Shown: positions 43,501-51,322 of the stretch, one piece after another
How the letters are laid out: each line of letters starts with the position of its first letter
Numbering within the stretch: position 1 is the stretch's first letter
Assembly (NCBI GenBank): GCA_964630925.1
Contig: CAZVZK010000002.1
Coordinates: forward strand, 62,001 to 126,000
Source: RGDT01 sp964630925
GTDB lineage: Bacteria; Planctomycetota; Planctomycetia; Gemmatales; Gemmataceae
Direction: 5' to 3'
DNA: 64,000 bases
Position numbers and translations under genes: made by a program
The notes under the pieces: generated by a model
The model's input: the letters and a program-made list of their open reading frames with translations, nothing else
Database searches by the model: none
Told to the model about the DNA's origin: nothing

Positions 43501-43971
43501 CCCCTCCATCTTGCGGACGGCGATGAGCCGCTGCTCCTCGCCGTCGAGCTTGGCCAACAGGCGTTCGCACTCCTCCGCCATCTCGGCGGCGAATTCGGGG
43601 GGTGGCTCGCGGCCGGCGGCTTGCCCCAGCGCGGCCTCGTGGCCGGTGGCCGGGGAGCCGCGCTTGGCGGCACCCTCGGCACGCATCAGGTCATTGGCCT
43701 TCTGGGAGATCATGGTCAGCAGCAATCGCGAAAGCCCGAGGCGGCCGTCGAGCCGGGGGAAGCGGCCGCGCGCCACGTCGCGGCAGAAGCTGGCGAACGC
43801 CTCGATGGCGACGTCCTCCCCGTCGGCTACGGCGAGGGGCCTGCCGCCGAGCCGGCGCCGGGCGTGACGGACCATGTCGTCGAAATACCGGCCCCACAGG
43901 GCGCGGGCCGCCTCCCCGTCGCCGGCGCGGAGGAGGTCGATCCAGCGGGTGACGGAGCCGGCGTCGGGCAT
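40600..43971 (-). CDS. ECF sigma factor / Ser-Thr kinase / WD40 fusion protein
   Basis: A 1123-aa single chain of three modules. Residues 1-190: ECF sigma factor, region 2 about 20-95 (WGRYFDDMVRHARRRLGG, with GEDVAIEAFASFCRDV) and region 4 about 135-190 (KMEGHTNAEIAALLGCVERT). Residues 210-480: Hanks-type kinase with all key residues (GRGGMG loop 218-223, K240, HRDLKPANVL 331-340, DFG 351-353, APEQ 377-380). Residues about 535-1123: fourteen WD40 repeats, i.e. two seven-bladed propellers. It resembles the ECF-STK group described in planctomycetes. Presumably the propellers sense a signal and the kinase controls the sigma factor. A MITE lies in its upstream region. Confidence 0.9.
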   Translation of the reverse strand: MPDAGSVTRWIDLLRAGDGEAARALWGRYFDDMVRHARRRLGGRPLAVADGEDVAIEAFASFCRDVARGRFPRLDGRLGLSRLLLTMISQKANDLMRAEGAAKRGSPATGHEAALGQAAGREPPPEFAAEMAEECERLLAKLDGEEQRLIAVRKMEGHTNAEIAALLGCVERTVERGLKVIRKHWEGEMTADKTVAHTGGPAAAPTAPPGYEILGELGRGGMGVVYKARHLGLGRVCALKMILSGTNAGTQELARFRTEGQAIASLQHPNIVQIFEVGEHLGLPFMALEYCAGGSLDARLAQGPLPPREAASLAARLAGAMQAAHAANVIHRDLKPANVLLAADGTPKITDFGLAKRLDESGLTSTGAVMGTFRYMAPEQARGDKGVGPLADVYGLGAILYECLTGGPPFAGGSAAGLLHRVLTEDPTSPRSLRPAIDADLDAVCVKCLEKSPARRYASAAALAHDLDNFLNGRPTDRPDSASRGRETELYFHNVALAEREWADAPQRAGQLLDACRPDLRGWEWRCLKGLLGGRWLTLSEHQDVVYSVAFSPDGTRLISAGDDQALCLRDARTGALLDTISGHADQIYSVCFSPDGLRVAGASQAGVVKVWDLASRATRELTGHGDVVVGVAWSPDGGLIASASDDRTVRLWDAATGAATTLAGHEGFVNAVAFSPDGKTLASASNDRTVILWDTASGAERARLLGHDAHVWSVAFSPDGQLVASGGGGTAVRLWEAASGQEAGVLRGHAGPVHAVVFLDAARLASAGEDKTVRIWDVQSCREAVTLRGHIDDVRGLAVSPDGRRLASCGDDRTVRVWDATEEDAPGPAVLLTVRDHAGPVRGVAFSPDGSRLASCGDDLTARVWDARTGAARNTFRGHEALVTSVTFSPDGRALVSGSGDKTIRLWDEGGGSKVLRGHADRIYRVAFSPDGTRLASAAWDRTVRVWDVATGAEAFAPCRHTNWVWDVAFSACGRMLASSGTDRVVRVWDAATGATLGVLPPQPLKVLGVAFGPCGGVIASAGGDGVVRLWGWPGGTELAALEGHAGRVYKVAFSPDGMLLASAGEDQTVRVWGVREAREVLALRGHTRAVNAVAFRPDGAALASASDDGTVKVWDIGTRAG

Positions 43972-43977
43972 TGGACT

Positions 43978-44163
43978 ACCTCACCCCCAACCCCTCTCCG
44001 AAGCGGAGAGGGGAGCCGTAAGAGCATCGCCTGCGCGGACGGGAAGTGTGCTCATCCCCTATTGGACGAAGCGATCCAAGAGGGTCGTACACCTCCCCTC
44101 CGGAGAGGCGATGCACTTGTGGCTCCCCCTCTCCGCTTCGGAGAGGGGGTTGGGGGGTGAGGT
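43978..44163. mobile_element. 186-bp MITE with about 32-bp terminal inverted repeats
   Basis: The left end (acctcacccccaacccctct, then ccgaagcggag) is the inverse of the right end (ctccgcttcggagaggg, then ggttggggggtgaggt) with one or two single-base gaps. No protein is encoded. It lies between the divergent sigma/kinase and permease genes, 6 bases from the first start. Related copies occur at 33055-33292 and as a core-less palindrome at 52039-52084. Confidence 0.8.
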
Positions 44164-44233
44164 TAATCCTATCGCCCTGTCGGCTTCCGGCGGCCGTTTC
44201 CGTTTACTGTCTCACACGGCAGGGGGGCGGGCG

Positions 44234-45766
44234 ATGAGCGATAGGTCGAGGGCGGTGCTGGGCACGTGGGACATCTGGGCGCTCGGCGTCGGGATCGTCG
44301 TGTGCGGGCAGTACTTCGGGTGGAACATCGGGCTCAAGGGCAACGGCCCGGCGGCGATGCTCGTGGCGTCGCTCATCGTGTGCGTGCTGTTCCTGGCCTG
44401 GGTGCTGACGCTGGCGGAATTGTCGGTGGCGATGCCACGCGGCGGCGGGCCGCTGGAGTACGGGCGGCGGGCGGGCGGGCCCTGGCTGGGCTTCGTGATG
44501 GCGTGGTCGCTGCTGCTGGCGTGCCTGTTCGGCGCGGTGGCGACGGCCCTGGCGTGCGGCGGCTACGTCGCGTTCCTGCTGCACCCGCCGGACCCGAGCC
44601 CGCGCGTGGCGGCGTGCGTGGGCCTCCTCACCGTGGGGGTGTTCGCCGTTCTGCACGCCAGGGGCGTGCCCGAGCAGGCGATGGTGCTGATGTGGATGAC
44701 GTGCGGGGCCATCGCGGCGCTGGCGGTGTTCTGGGCCGTCGCGGCGCTGGGCTTCTCGTGGGACCGGGCGTGGCCGGAGGATGACCCACTACTGCCGGGA
44801 AACAAGGGGTGGGGGGCGGCGCTGGACGCGATCCCGTACGCCCTGTGGTGGCTCATCATCATCGAGGGGGTGGCGCTGGCCGCGGAGGACACCGAGGGTG
44901 TGCGCGAGGCGATCCCGCGCGGGCTGACGCTGGCGATGCTGACGGTGATCGTGATGGTGGGACTGACGACGGTGCTGGCGTGCGGGGCGATGCCGTTCGC
45001 GCAGATCGCCGCCGGGCCGGACGGCAAGCAGATCGACTGGCCGCTGCCGCTCGTCGTCGGCCGGGTGCTGGGCGGGCGGGCGCCCTGGCTGGTGTCGGCC
45101 TTCACCGCCGTCGCCCTCCTGGGGCTCCTGGCGAGTTACCACGGGCTGCTGTACGCGACACGCAAGCAGGCGGCGGCGCTGGGCGACGAGGGGTACCTGC
45201 CGCCCGTCCCCGGGGCGGCGGTGAGCGGCGTGGTGGCGGCGTTCGTGATCGCGAACCTGTGGTTCGAGGACGCGATCAAGCTGGCGGTGCTGGTGGCGGG
45301 GTTGGCGTCGCTGGTGTGGTACGTCCTGGCGATGGCGTGCCTGCTGGTCCTGCGCCGCCGCGAGCCGGGGCTGTTCGCCCGGTACCGTGCCCCGCTGGGG
45401 TGGCTCCTCCCGTGGGCGGTGCTGGCGCTCTCGGCCGTGGCGCTGGCGGTGTACCCACGCATCGACGCCAACGTGGTGCCGCTGACGGCGGCGCTGTACG
45501 CGGCGGGGCTGGCGTACTTCGCGCTGTGGGGCCGGCCACGCGAACGCGGGGCGGATGAGGCGGCCGCGGCGGAAGGGGTCAGGCGGCGGATGGGGTGGCT
45601 GGAGTGGGCGGCGGGCGCGGCGCTGGTGCTGGCCCTGCTGGCCGTGGGCGGCGTGGTGCTGGCGGCGTTCGGCGTGGCGGTGCCGCTGGCGGCGGGGGCG
45701 GTGCTGGGCGTGCTGGTGGCGGCGCTGGGGCTCCTGGGGGCGGCGGCGCTGCGTCACGAGGGGTGA
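44234..45766 (+). CDS. APC-superfamily amino-acid permease
   Basis: A 510-aa integral membrane transporter with 12 or more hydrophobic segments. The N-terminal GIVVCGQYFGWNIGLKGNGP and FLAWVLTLAELSVAMPRGGG are typical of APC symporters, closest in look to ethanolamine permease (EAT-like). TM8-9 shows ASYHGLLYATRKQAAALGDEGYLP, an APC-family loop. Substrate cannot be read from sequence. The ATG at 44234 has GGGGGGCGGG upstream and matches the first helix; upstream frame runs through the MITE. No ethanolamine ammonia-lyase is near. Confidence 0.85.
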   Translation: MSDRSRAVLGTWDIWALGVGIVVCGQYFGWNIGLKGNGPAAMLVASLIVCVLFLAWVLTLAELSVAMPRGGGPLEYGRRAGGPWLGFVMAWSLLLACLFGAVATALACGGYVAFLLHPPDPSPRVAACVGLLTVGVFAVLHARGVPEQAMVLMWMTCGAIAALAVFWAVAALGFSWDRAWPEDDPLLPGNKGWGAALDAIPYALWWLIIIEGVALAAEDTEGVREAIPRGLTLAMLTVIVMVGLTTVLACGAMPFAQIAAGPDGKQIDWPLPLVVGRVLGGRAPWLVSAFTAVALLGLLASYHGLLYATRKQAAALGDEGYLPPVPGAAVSGVVAAFVIANLWFEDAIKLAVLVAGLASLVWYVLAMACLLVLRRREPGLFARYRAPLGWLLPWAVLALSAVALAVYPRIDANVVPLTAALYAAGLAYFALWGRPRERGADEAAAAEGVRRRMGWLEWAAGAALVLALLAVGGVVLAAFGVAVPLAAGAVLGVLVAALGLLGAAALRHEG

Positions 45767-45791
45767 CGCGGGCGCCGCCTCTCCTCGCCCG

Positions 45792-46373
45792 TCACTTCTT
45801 CGGGGGCAGGACGGCCGTGACGGCCTTGAAGATGGCGTCGGCCTTCGCCGCCCCGATGTCGCCGGGGTCGAGGGCGAAGTTGGCCGAGACCTGGTTACTG
45901 CCGCCGTAGACGGCGACGGTGTGGCCGGCCTCCCTGGCGACCTTGTAACGCGGCGGGCCCGCGGTGTTCTGGAAGGCGGAGAGGACGACCTGCTTGAGGC
46001 CCTCCTTCTCGGCGAGGGATTTCAGGCGTGGGAGCTGGCCCGCGGGGTCGGGCGTGAGGAGGATGACGAACACGCCGAGGCGGTTGGGGCGCTTGTCGCG
46101 GGCCATCGTCTCATCGAGGCGGGCGTCGATCTTCTTGACCAGACCGGTCAAGCCGTCATTGATCTCGCGGGTGAAGATCAGTGCGACGAGGTCATAGCCG
46201 CGCACTCAGACGGGGCAGCAGCGCTTGCCGGCATACAGGCCGTTGACGGGCTGCACGACGAAGCCGCCGTTGATGCCCTCGCCGACCTGCGGGCCGGAGC
46301 GGAGGGGCGGGCCGGGCGGTCCGGCGGCGACGAGCGTCAGGGCCAGGGAAAGGGTCACGAGACGGGGCAGCAT
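45792..46373 (-). CDS. Exported thioredoxin-like protein with in-frame TGA; candidate selenoprotein
   Basis: The ATG at 46373, with GGAGG 7 bases upstream, begins a signal peptide (MLPRLVTLSLALTLVAAG) followed by RSGPQVGEGINGGFVVQP. Codon 56 is TGA (46206-46208) in an otherwise open frame of 193 codons. Around it the text reads RCCPV-TGA-VRGYDLVALIFTREI. By memory of related planctomycete proteins with CLYC or CLFC..G..PVAMVFAREV, this TGA falls on the second Cys of a CxxC site. Downstream the fold continues to the stop (HTVAVYGGSNQVSANFALDP). A hairpin GUGCG/CGCAC starts right after the TGA. Alternatives are a nonsense-mutated pseudogene or a second start at the GTG 46205. Confidence 0.55.
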
Positions 46374-46553
46374 CACGGCACCTCCGTTTGGGAGAGAGCC
46401 AAGCAGGCCCGGCGCCCGCCGGCGGCGGGTGGAGAGGCCGGACCTCTCTCATCGTAACACGATACGGGCGTGGGCGATACGCGGTGTTTGTAACAGCATG
46501 GCCTTCCCGCCCGGCGTGGGGCCCGTATGCTCGCCGGGAACGGAGGTGCTTCC

Positions 46554-47564
46554 ATGGTCACACGCATCTTGCTTCTCGCCGTGGCATTGGCCGCCCCGGC
46601 GTCGGCCGCCGAGCCGGCGTGGGAGGCGGCGCTGGGCGATTTCATCAAGGGGGAGAAGCCCGAGTTCGGCGGGCTGTGCGGCGTCGTGGTGGACCGGGCC
46701 ACGGGCCGGGTGTGGGTCAACATCAGCGGCCGGGGGCTGTACGTATCGGCGGCGGGGGCGAAGGGGTTCAAGCGCGTCAGCGCGACGCAGCCGAAGGGCC
46801 GCACCGAGACGCCCGGATGCCTGATGCTCGACCCGACGGGTAAGTCGGCGAAGATGGTGTCGGCGTTCGTCTACGGCTCGCCCGTCGGCGTCAGCGGCGA
46901 CGGCGGAGGGACGTGGGCGTTCATGGACAAGAAGTCGGGCCACGTCGATTGGTGTGCCGTGGACTGGTCGGACGAGGGGATGAGGTTCGTGCTGGCGCTG
47001 AAGCACGAGCAGGGCGGGCTGTTGCTCGTGTCGCGCGACGGGGGCAAGAGTTTCGCCGAGGCGGGCAAGGGGCACGGCCCCGGCTGGGTGTTCGACAACA
47101 GGACGGCGGTGGTGGCGCGGGTGAAGAAGAAGGACGGGCCGGCGCCGGCGCTCTTGCGGACCATCGACGGCGGCGAGACGTGGAAGCCGGCGGGGGATTA
47201 CAGCCCGGTGGGGCGCGAGAGCGCGCAGGCGCTGCCACGCTGGCAGGGCGGCAAGCTGTACTGGCTGGTGGAGGGCGCGCTGATCCGCACGGCGGACAAG
47301 GGCGAGACGTGGGAGAAATTGGGTGCGGTGAAGGACGGGCGGTACGGCCCGGTGTTCGGGAAGGACGCGGATCACCTGTTCGTGTTGACGGGGGCGGGGG
47401 TCATCGAGAGCAAGGACGGGGGTAAGAATTGGTCGGCGCCGATCACGCTGCCGAAGGCGATGAAGGGAGCGGGCGGGCTCACGTGGATCGAGTACGACCC
47501 GAAGGGGAAGATCCTGTACGCGATGAAGATGGGGAGCGACCTCTACCGGCTGGCGCGTGAGTGA
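46554..47564 (+). CDS. Secreted YCF48/BNR-like propeller protein
   Basis: A 336-aa protein. A signal peptide (MVTRILLLAVALAAPASAAE) is followed by repeats such as GVSGDGGGTWAFMDKKSG, VSRDGGKSFAEAG, RTIDGGETWKPAG, RTADKGETWEKLG and ESKDGGKNWSAPI, the Asp-box or BNR pattern (S/xDGGxTW). These build a sialidase-like or YCF48-like propeller. Function not known; no catalytic site for sialidase was seen. The ATG at 46554 follows CGGAGGTG and sits opposite the thioredoxin-like gene, 180 bases away and divergent. Confidence 0.78.
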   Translation: MVTRILLLAVALAAPASAAEPAWEAALGDFIKGEKPEFGGLCGVVVDRATGRVWVNISGRGLYVSAAGAKGFKRVSATQPKGRTETPGCLMLDPTGKSAKMVSAFVYGSPVGVSGDGGGTWAFMDKKSGHVDWCAVDWSDEGMRFVLALKHEQGGLLLVSRDGGKSFAEAGKGHGPGWVFDNRTAVVARVKKKDGPAPALLRTIDGGETWKPAGDYSPVGRESAQALPRWQGGKLYWLVEGALIRTADKGETWEKLGAVKDGRYGPVFGKDADHLFVLTGAGVIESKDGGKNWSAPITLPKAMKGAGGLTWIEYDPKGKILYAMKMGSDLYRLARE

Positions 47565-47609
47565 GCGCGGGGGAAGACCCGATGACCCGCCATCCTCTCG
47601 TCCCGGGTC

Positions 47610-47705
47610 TCGAGAGCGTCAGCGGATCCGGCTGTCCTCGTTCGTCGCGCCGCGCTCACGTTGGATCACTCGGGGATCTGACGCGACCCGCTGACGCGAC
47701 CCCGC
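47610..47705. repeat. Degenerate copy of the gcgtcagcg repeat
   Basis: Contains gagcgtcagcgg and, in the other orientation, actcggggatctgacgcg with ccgctgacgcg, recalling the 33-bp repeat at 18334-18412. It fills the gap between the propeller gene and an opposite-strand RDD gene. Confidence 0.5.
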
Positions 47706-47753
47706 TCGCCAACAGCCAGATACGCCCACGCCCCACCGTACGCGCCCGGCCGA

Positions 47754-48332
47754 TCACCCCCGCACCCCGCCGCGCCCGGCGATGCCCTCCGGATGCGTCG
47801 AACCGGTGGGGGCGCGGGCGTCCAGCTCGGGCCATGATCGCCGCGCCACGTCCTCCACGATCACCACCTCGCAGCCCGAAAGCAGGTCGTGTAGCGCCCG
47901 GCGACGCCGGCCGAGGAGGGCGAAGAGCAGCGACACGGGCGCGACGTAGAGGCACGCCAGCATGAGGAACAGCCGCCACGCAGCGCGTGCCATGCCGACG
48001 CGCTCGCCGCCCGCCGTGGTGACGCGCAGGCGCATGACGCGCTTGCCCCACGTCGCGCCGCGCTCGGACGACTCCATCAGAACGAAGTACGAGCCGCAGG
48101 CGAGCCACGACAGCGGCACGAGGGGGAGGGCCAGGTAGGCGCCGCGCACGGGCAACGTCAGCTCGAGCCAGGTGATGACGAGCACCGTGGGCGCGCAGAT
48201 GAACGCCACCGGGCCGAGGTCGATGAGCATGGCGACGAGCCGCCGCCACACCGGCGCGGGACGCGGCGTGCCGAGGACATCGAGGGCGGGCGCGGCCACG
48301 GGGCGCGGCGGCCCGGTCTGGATGTCGTTCAT
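47754..48332 (-). CDS. RDD-family membrane protein (1)
   Basis: A 192-aa protein with four hydrophobic stretches (VAMLIDLGPVAFICAPTVLV, GAYLALPLVPLSWLACGSYF, FLMLACLYVAPVSLLFALL). The RDD signature is in WRRLVAMLIDLGP and FVLMESSERGATWGKRVMRL (Arg-Asp-Asp positions partly altered), with RRRALHDLLSG. It ends PEGIAGRGGVRG, a degenerate copy of the C-terminal tail of its neighbours. The stop of the upstream RDD gene overlaps its start. RDD proteins are mostly unknown, some being Na+/H+ antiporters. Confidence 0.75.
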   Translation of the reverse strand: MNDIQTGPPRPVAAPALDVLGTPRPAPVWRRLVAMLIDLGPVAFICAPTVLVITWLELTLPVRGAYLALPLVPLSWLACGSYFVLMESSERGATWGKRVMRLRVTTAGGERVGMARAAWRLFLMLACLYVAPVSLLFALLGRRRRALHDLLSGCEVVIVEDVARRSWPELDARAPTGSTHPEGIAGRGGVRG

Positions 48333-48922
48333 GGCCCCGGCTCCTGCACACCCTCCCGCGAAGGCGTGATGCCATCGGGGCGCGTTTGGGACACCGCAGG
48401 GGACATGTCGCGCTCAGGCGGGGGTGGGCCGCCCGGCGGGGCTTCGGTGAGGAGGACCAGGGTATCGGCGATGCCGTCGTGGATCGCCTGCCGGCTCTTC
48501 GTCACGGCGATGAGGCCGAGGCTGAAGAGCAAGGACGGGGGGAACGCCAGGCCGAACGCCACCTTGGCCAGCGTGCGGCCCGCTGACCGGACCAGCGTGA
48601 TCCGCCCGCCGTCCATGTCGGTGACCTTGATGCCGACCATGCACTTGCCGAGCGTGCCCTGGAGTGTCGAGCACTCCAGCAGCACGAAGTACGGGAGGGG
48701 AGACGCCAGAATCCCCCACGCCAGAACCGATATCACGAAGTCACTCCCGATACGCCAGGGTGACCAGAGGAACTCCCACAGTGCCAGGCTGGAAACGCCC
48801 ACGAAGACGAGCAGGATCAGTGCATCGAAAACAAACGCGCGGATGCGCAGCCCCGCGCCCGCCGGCCGGTGCGGCGATCTCCACAGGCCCACCCCATCGC
48901 GGACGATGCGCGGCGCGTCCAT
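48329..48922 (-). CDS. RDD-family membrane protein (2)
   Basis: A 197-aa protein starting MDAPRIVRDGVGLWR, shared by three other RDD proteins in this window. Hydrophobic segments are RAFVFDALILLVFVGVSSLA and VISVLAWGILASPLPYFVLL. The second half of the RDD motif, LECSTLQGTLGKCMVGIKV, and SRQAIHDGIADTLVLL, are conserved. The tail is RPDGITPSREGVQEPGP. It overlaps the next gene by four bases. Confidence 0.78.
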   Translation of the reverse strand: MDAPRIVRDGVGLWRSPHRPAGAGLRIRAFVFDALILLVFVGVSSLALWEFLWSPWRIGSDFVISVLAWGILASPLPYFVLLECSTLQGTLGKCMVGIKVTDMDGGRITLVRSAGRTLAKVAFGLAFPPSLLFSLGLIAVTKSRQAIHDGIADTLVLLTEAPPGGPPPPERDMSPAVSQTRPDGITPSREGVQEPGP

Positions 48923-48953
48923 CGGCGCTCCCCCGCCGTCAGTCTATCGCCCG

Positions 48954-49574
48954 TCACGCCAAGAAGGGGATGGGAAGCACCATCCGCAGGTGCGCCGCGG
49001 CCGGCAGCCCCGGCGCCTCGGTGCGGGCGGCCACGCGGAACCCCAGGCCCACGTAGAACCCGACGGCCGGCGTGGTGGCGTCCACGTCCAGATGGCACGA
49101 GCGACACCCGGCCTCCGACGCCAGCTCAAACGCCCGCCGCATCAGGGCCACCCCCAGCCCACGCCCCCGCGCCTCCGGCCGCACCGCGATATTCTGCACG
49201 TAATAGGCGTCGGGCGGGACGGCCGGGAACAGGCACGCCGTCAGACGCCGCGCCTCGTCCAGGTGCCGCATGCGGGCGGCGTCGATCGTCCCGCGGGATG
49301 AGCCCAGCGACCAGTCGATCCGCCTGTCCCGCTCCGGCGTGTAGCACAGCAGCAGCGCCGCCAGCTCGCCGTCGAGGCGGACGACGTGGCTCATGTCGTG
49401 GCAGTAGATGCCACGCTCGGCGCGCCACTCCAGGGCGGCGATCTCCGCCCAGAGGTCGAGCGAGCCGCCTCCGTAGAAGGCGAACAGGCCGGCGTCCGTC
49501 TCCATCAGGAGCCGCACCGCCGCCTCGGCCTCGTCCGACCTGCCTGGCTCGATGACGTGTACGTCGGGGTGCAT
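48954..49574 (-). CDS. GNAT-family N-acetyltransferase
   Basis: A 206-aa protein with the acetyl-CoA binding motif in YYVQNIAVRPEARGRGLGVA (the R-x-x-G-x-G loop ARGRGLG) and the following helix LMRRAFELASEAG, and motif B CHLDVDATTPAVGFYVGLGF. The first 90 residues are family-variable. Substrate unknown. Its start at 49574 lies 57 bases after the kinase gene stop at 49632, on the same strand, so it may be in the same transcript as the sigma factor and kinase. Confidence 0.82.
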   Translation of the reverse strand: MHPDVHVIEPGRSDEAEAAVRLLMETDAGLFAFYGGGSLDLWAEIAALEWRAERGIYCHDMSHVVRLDGELAALLLCYTPERDRRIDWSLGSSRGTIDAARMRHLDEARRLTACLFPAVPPDAYYVQNIAVRPEARGRGLGVALMRRAFELASEAGCRSCHLDVDATTPAVGFYVGLGFRVAARTEAPGLPAAAHLRMVLPIPFLA

Positions 49575-49631
49575 GCTCGACCTCCCGATGCGTCCGGGGA
49601 TGGTTCGCGTGGGTGCGTTGGGGGCGTGCGG

Positions 49632-51290
49632 TCACTTGACGGCGGGTGCCCGCCAGCTCTGGACGCTCAGCCACAGGAACCAGGCGGAGTACATGCCGCC
49701 GTGGATGAGCGGCGCGAGGCCGGGCAGCAGCGTCATCAGGGGGGCCGAGGCGAAGAAGGCGAGGCCCGGCAGGTAGAGGAGCCCCCAGCAGCTCCGGCCC
49801 TCGATGAAGAACGCCAGCCCCCGGACCACCGACGCCCCGGCGAAGAACCCGGCGAGGGCCTCGGCCGTCAACGGCCCGAGCAGGGGGACCGTGGCCAGGA
49901 ACAGGAAGAATAGGGCCAGGTCTGCCCCGACCCAGAGCTGGGCCACGTTCTGCTCCATGGGGGACAGGCGGCGGCTGGACATGAGCGGCAGCCAGATCAG
50001 CCAGCCGACGGCGAGGCAGCCGACGAGGAACACGGCCCAGGCGAGGCCGGCGGGGGCGGCGTACCGGGCCAGGAGGAACAGGCCGACGTGGGCGGCGAGG
50101 GAGGTGCAGGCCTCGACGCGCAGGCATCGCCACCAACGGTCGAGGTAGTCGGGGTCTTCCGGCGGCCGCCTGACCGGGTCGAAGAGGCGGCGCACGGTGT
50201 CCCAGAACGTCTCGTCGGGGCGGACGCGGCCACCCTCCTGGAAGGCGTCCAGGGCGCGGGCGAGGTCGTCTGCGGAAGCGAAGCGCTCGTCGGGGTTGAT
50301 CCGCAGGCACTTCTCGCAGATCCAGGCGAGGTCGCAGTCGCGGCCCACGGCGGGGTTGAGCAGCTCGGGCGCCGGCGGGGCCTCGGTGTGCTTCTTCTGG
50401 AGCAGGTCGAGAAGGTCACGCCGCTTCTCGCCGAAGGGCGTGTGGCCGGTGAGCAGCTCGTACAGGATCGCCCCGAGCGACCAGATGTCGGCCCGCACGC
50501 TCAGGGGCCTCCCGCGGCCGCCGGCGGCCTGCTCCGGGGCCATGTACGGCAGCGTGCCGACGATGGCGTCCGAGAGGGTCCCCGGGTCGGCGGAGTCGAT
50601 GGGCAGCAGCAGGCCGAAGTCGCAGACGCGCGGGGTGCCGTCTGCCTCGAGCAGGACGTTGCCCGGCTTGAGGTCGCGGTGCAGGACGAGGTGGTCGTGC
50701 AGCGAGGCCACGCCCCGCGCCACGCCGGCCAGCAGCCGCGCGATGGCCTTCTTCCGCGAGGCGATCTCCCCCGGAGGCGCGCCGACGAGGGAGTAGTCCG
50801 GCATGCGATGTTTGAGGTCGGGACCGTCCACGAGGCCCATGACGACGAACACCTCGTCGCCGTGGCGGACCACCTCGCGCAAACCCACCAGATGGGGGTG
50901 GGTCAGCCCGCACAGCGGCTCCAGGCGGCCGGCCCGCTCGGCCTCGCCGCCCAGCAGGTGCTTGAGGGCGACGGGCTCTCCGGAGGCAAGGCGGCACGCC
51001 TTGTAGACGACGCCCATGCCGCCGCGGCCGATCTCCCCCAGCACCTCGTAGCCCGGCACCTCGGGCAGCGCGGGGCCGCGCCGCTTATCGTCGAGCAGGC
51101 GGCGCAGGACACGCCGCAGCTCGGGCCGCGCCTCGGGCGAGACGCCTTCGATCAACCCATCGAGGGGAGGCGGCGGCAGGCCGGCCGCCGCCGCCCGGCC
51201 GATCAGGGAGTCGGCCCGCTCGGCCGCCCGGGCGATCTCCTGGGCGACATCGGGGGCGTGGAGGATGGTCTCAGTGGGCAGCTCGATCAT
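49632..51290 (-). CDS. Membrane-anchored Ser/Thr protein kinase
   Basis: A 552-aa protein. The N-terminal 80 residues are a linker, then the kinase core: YEVLGEIGRGGMGVVYKA (glycine loop), K110 in EPVALKHLL, HRDLKPGNVL at 204-213, DFG at 224-226, APEQ at 251-254. Key residues are present, so activity is expected. The C-terminal 200 residues carry several membrane segments (FLLARYAAPAGLAWAVFLVG, IWLPLM, ALFFLFLATVPLLGPLT). It is 32 bases behind the ECF sigma factor gene, co-directional, a sigma-kinase operon. AGAGGA precedes the ATG. Confidence 0.88.
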   Translation of the reverse strand: MIELPTETILHAPDVAQEIARAAERADSLIGRAAAAGLPPPPLDGLIEGVSPEARPELRRVLRRLLDDKRRGPALPEVPGYEVLGEIGRGGMGVVYKACRLASGEPVALKHLLGGEAERAGRLEPLCGLTHPHLVGLREVVRHGDEVFVVMGLVDGPDLKHRMPDYSLVGAPPGEIASRKKAIARLLAGVARGVASLHDHLVLHRDLKPGNVLLEADGTPRVCDFGLLLPIDSADPGTLSDAIVGTLPYMAPEQAAGGRGRPLSVRADIWSLGAILYELLTGHTPFGEKRRDLLDLLQKKHTEAPPAPELLNPAVGRDCDLAWICEKCLRINPDERFASADDLARALDAFQEGGRVRPDETFWDTVRRLFDPVRRPPEDPDYLDRWWRCLRVEACTSLAAHVGLFLLARYAAPAGLAWAVFLVGCLAVGWLIWLPLMSSRRLSPMEQNVAQLWVGADLALFFLFLATVPLLGPLTAEALAGFFAGASVVRGLAFFIEGRSCWGLLYLPGLAFFASAPLMTLLPGLAPLIHGGMYSAWFLWLSVQSWRAPAVK

Positions 51291-51322
51291 GGCGAAATCC
51301 TCTCGGCGTTGAGGGGGGCGGG

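Noticed and set aside
46203..46205. GTG as start of a separate 137-aa gene after the TGA
   Set aside because: No ribosome site before it, it would delete the signal peptide, and the downstream text continues the same fold. Recoding or a nonsense mutation fits better.
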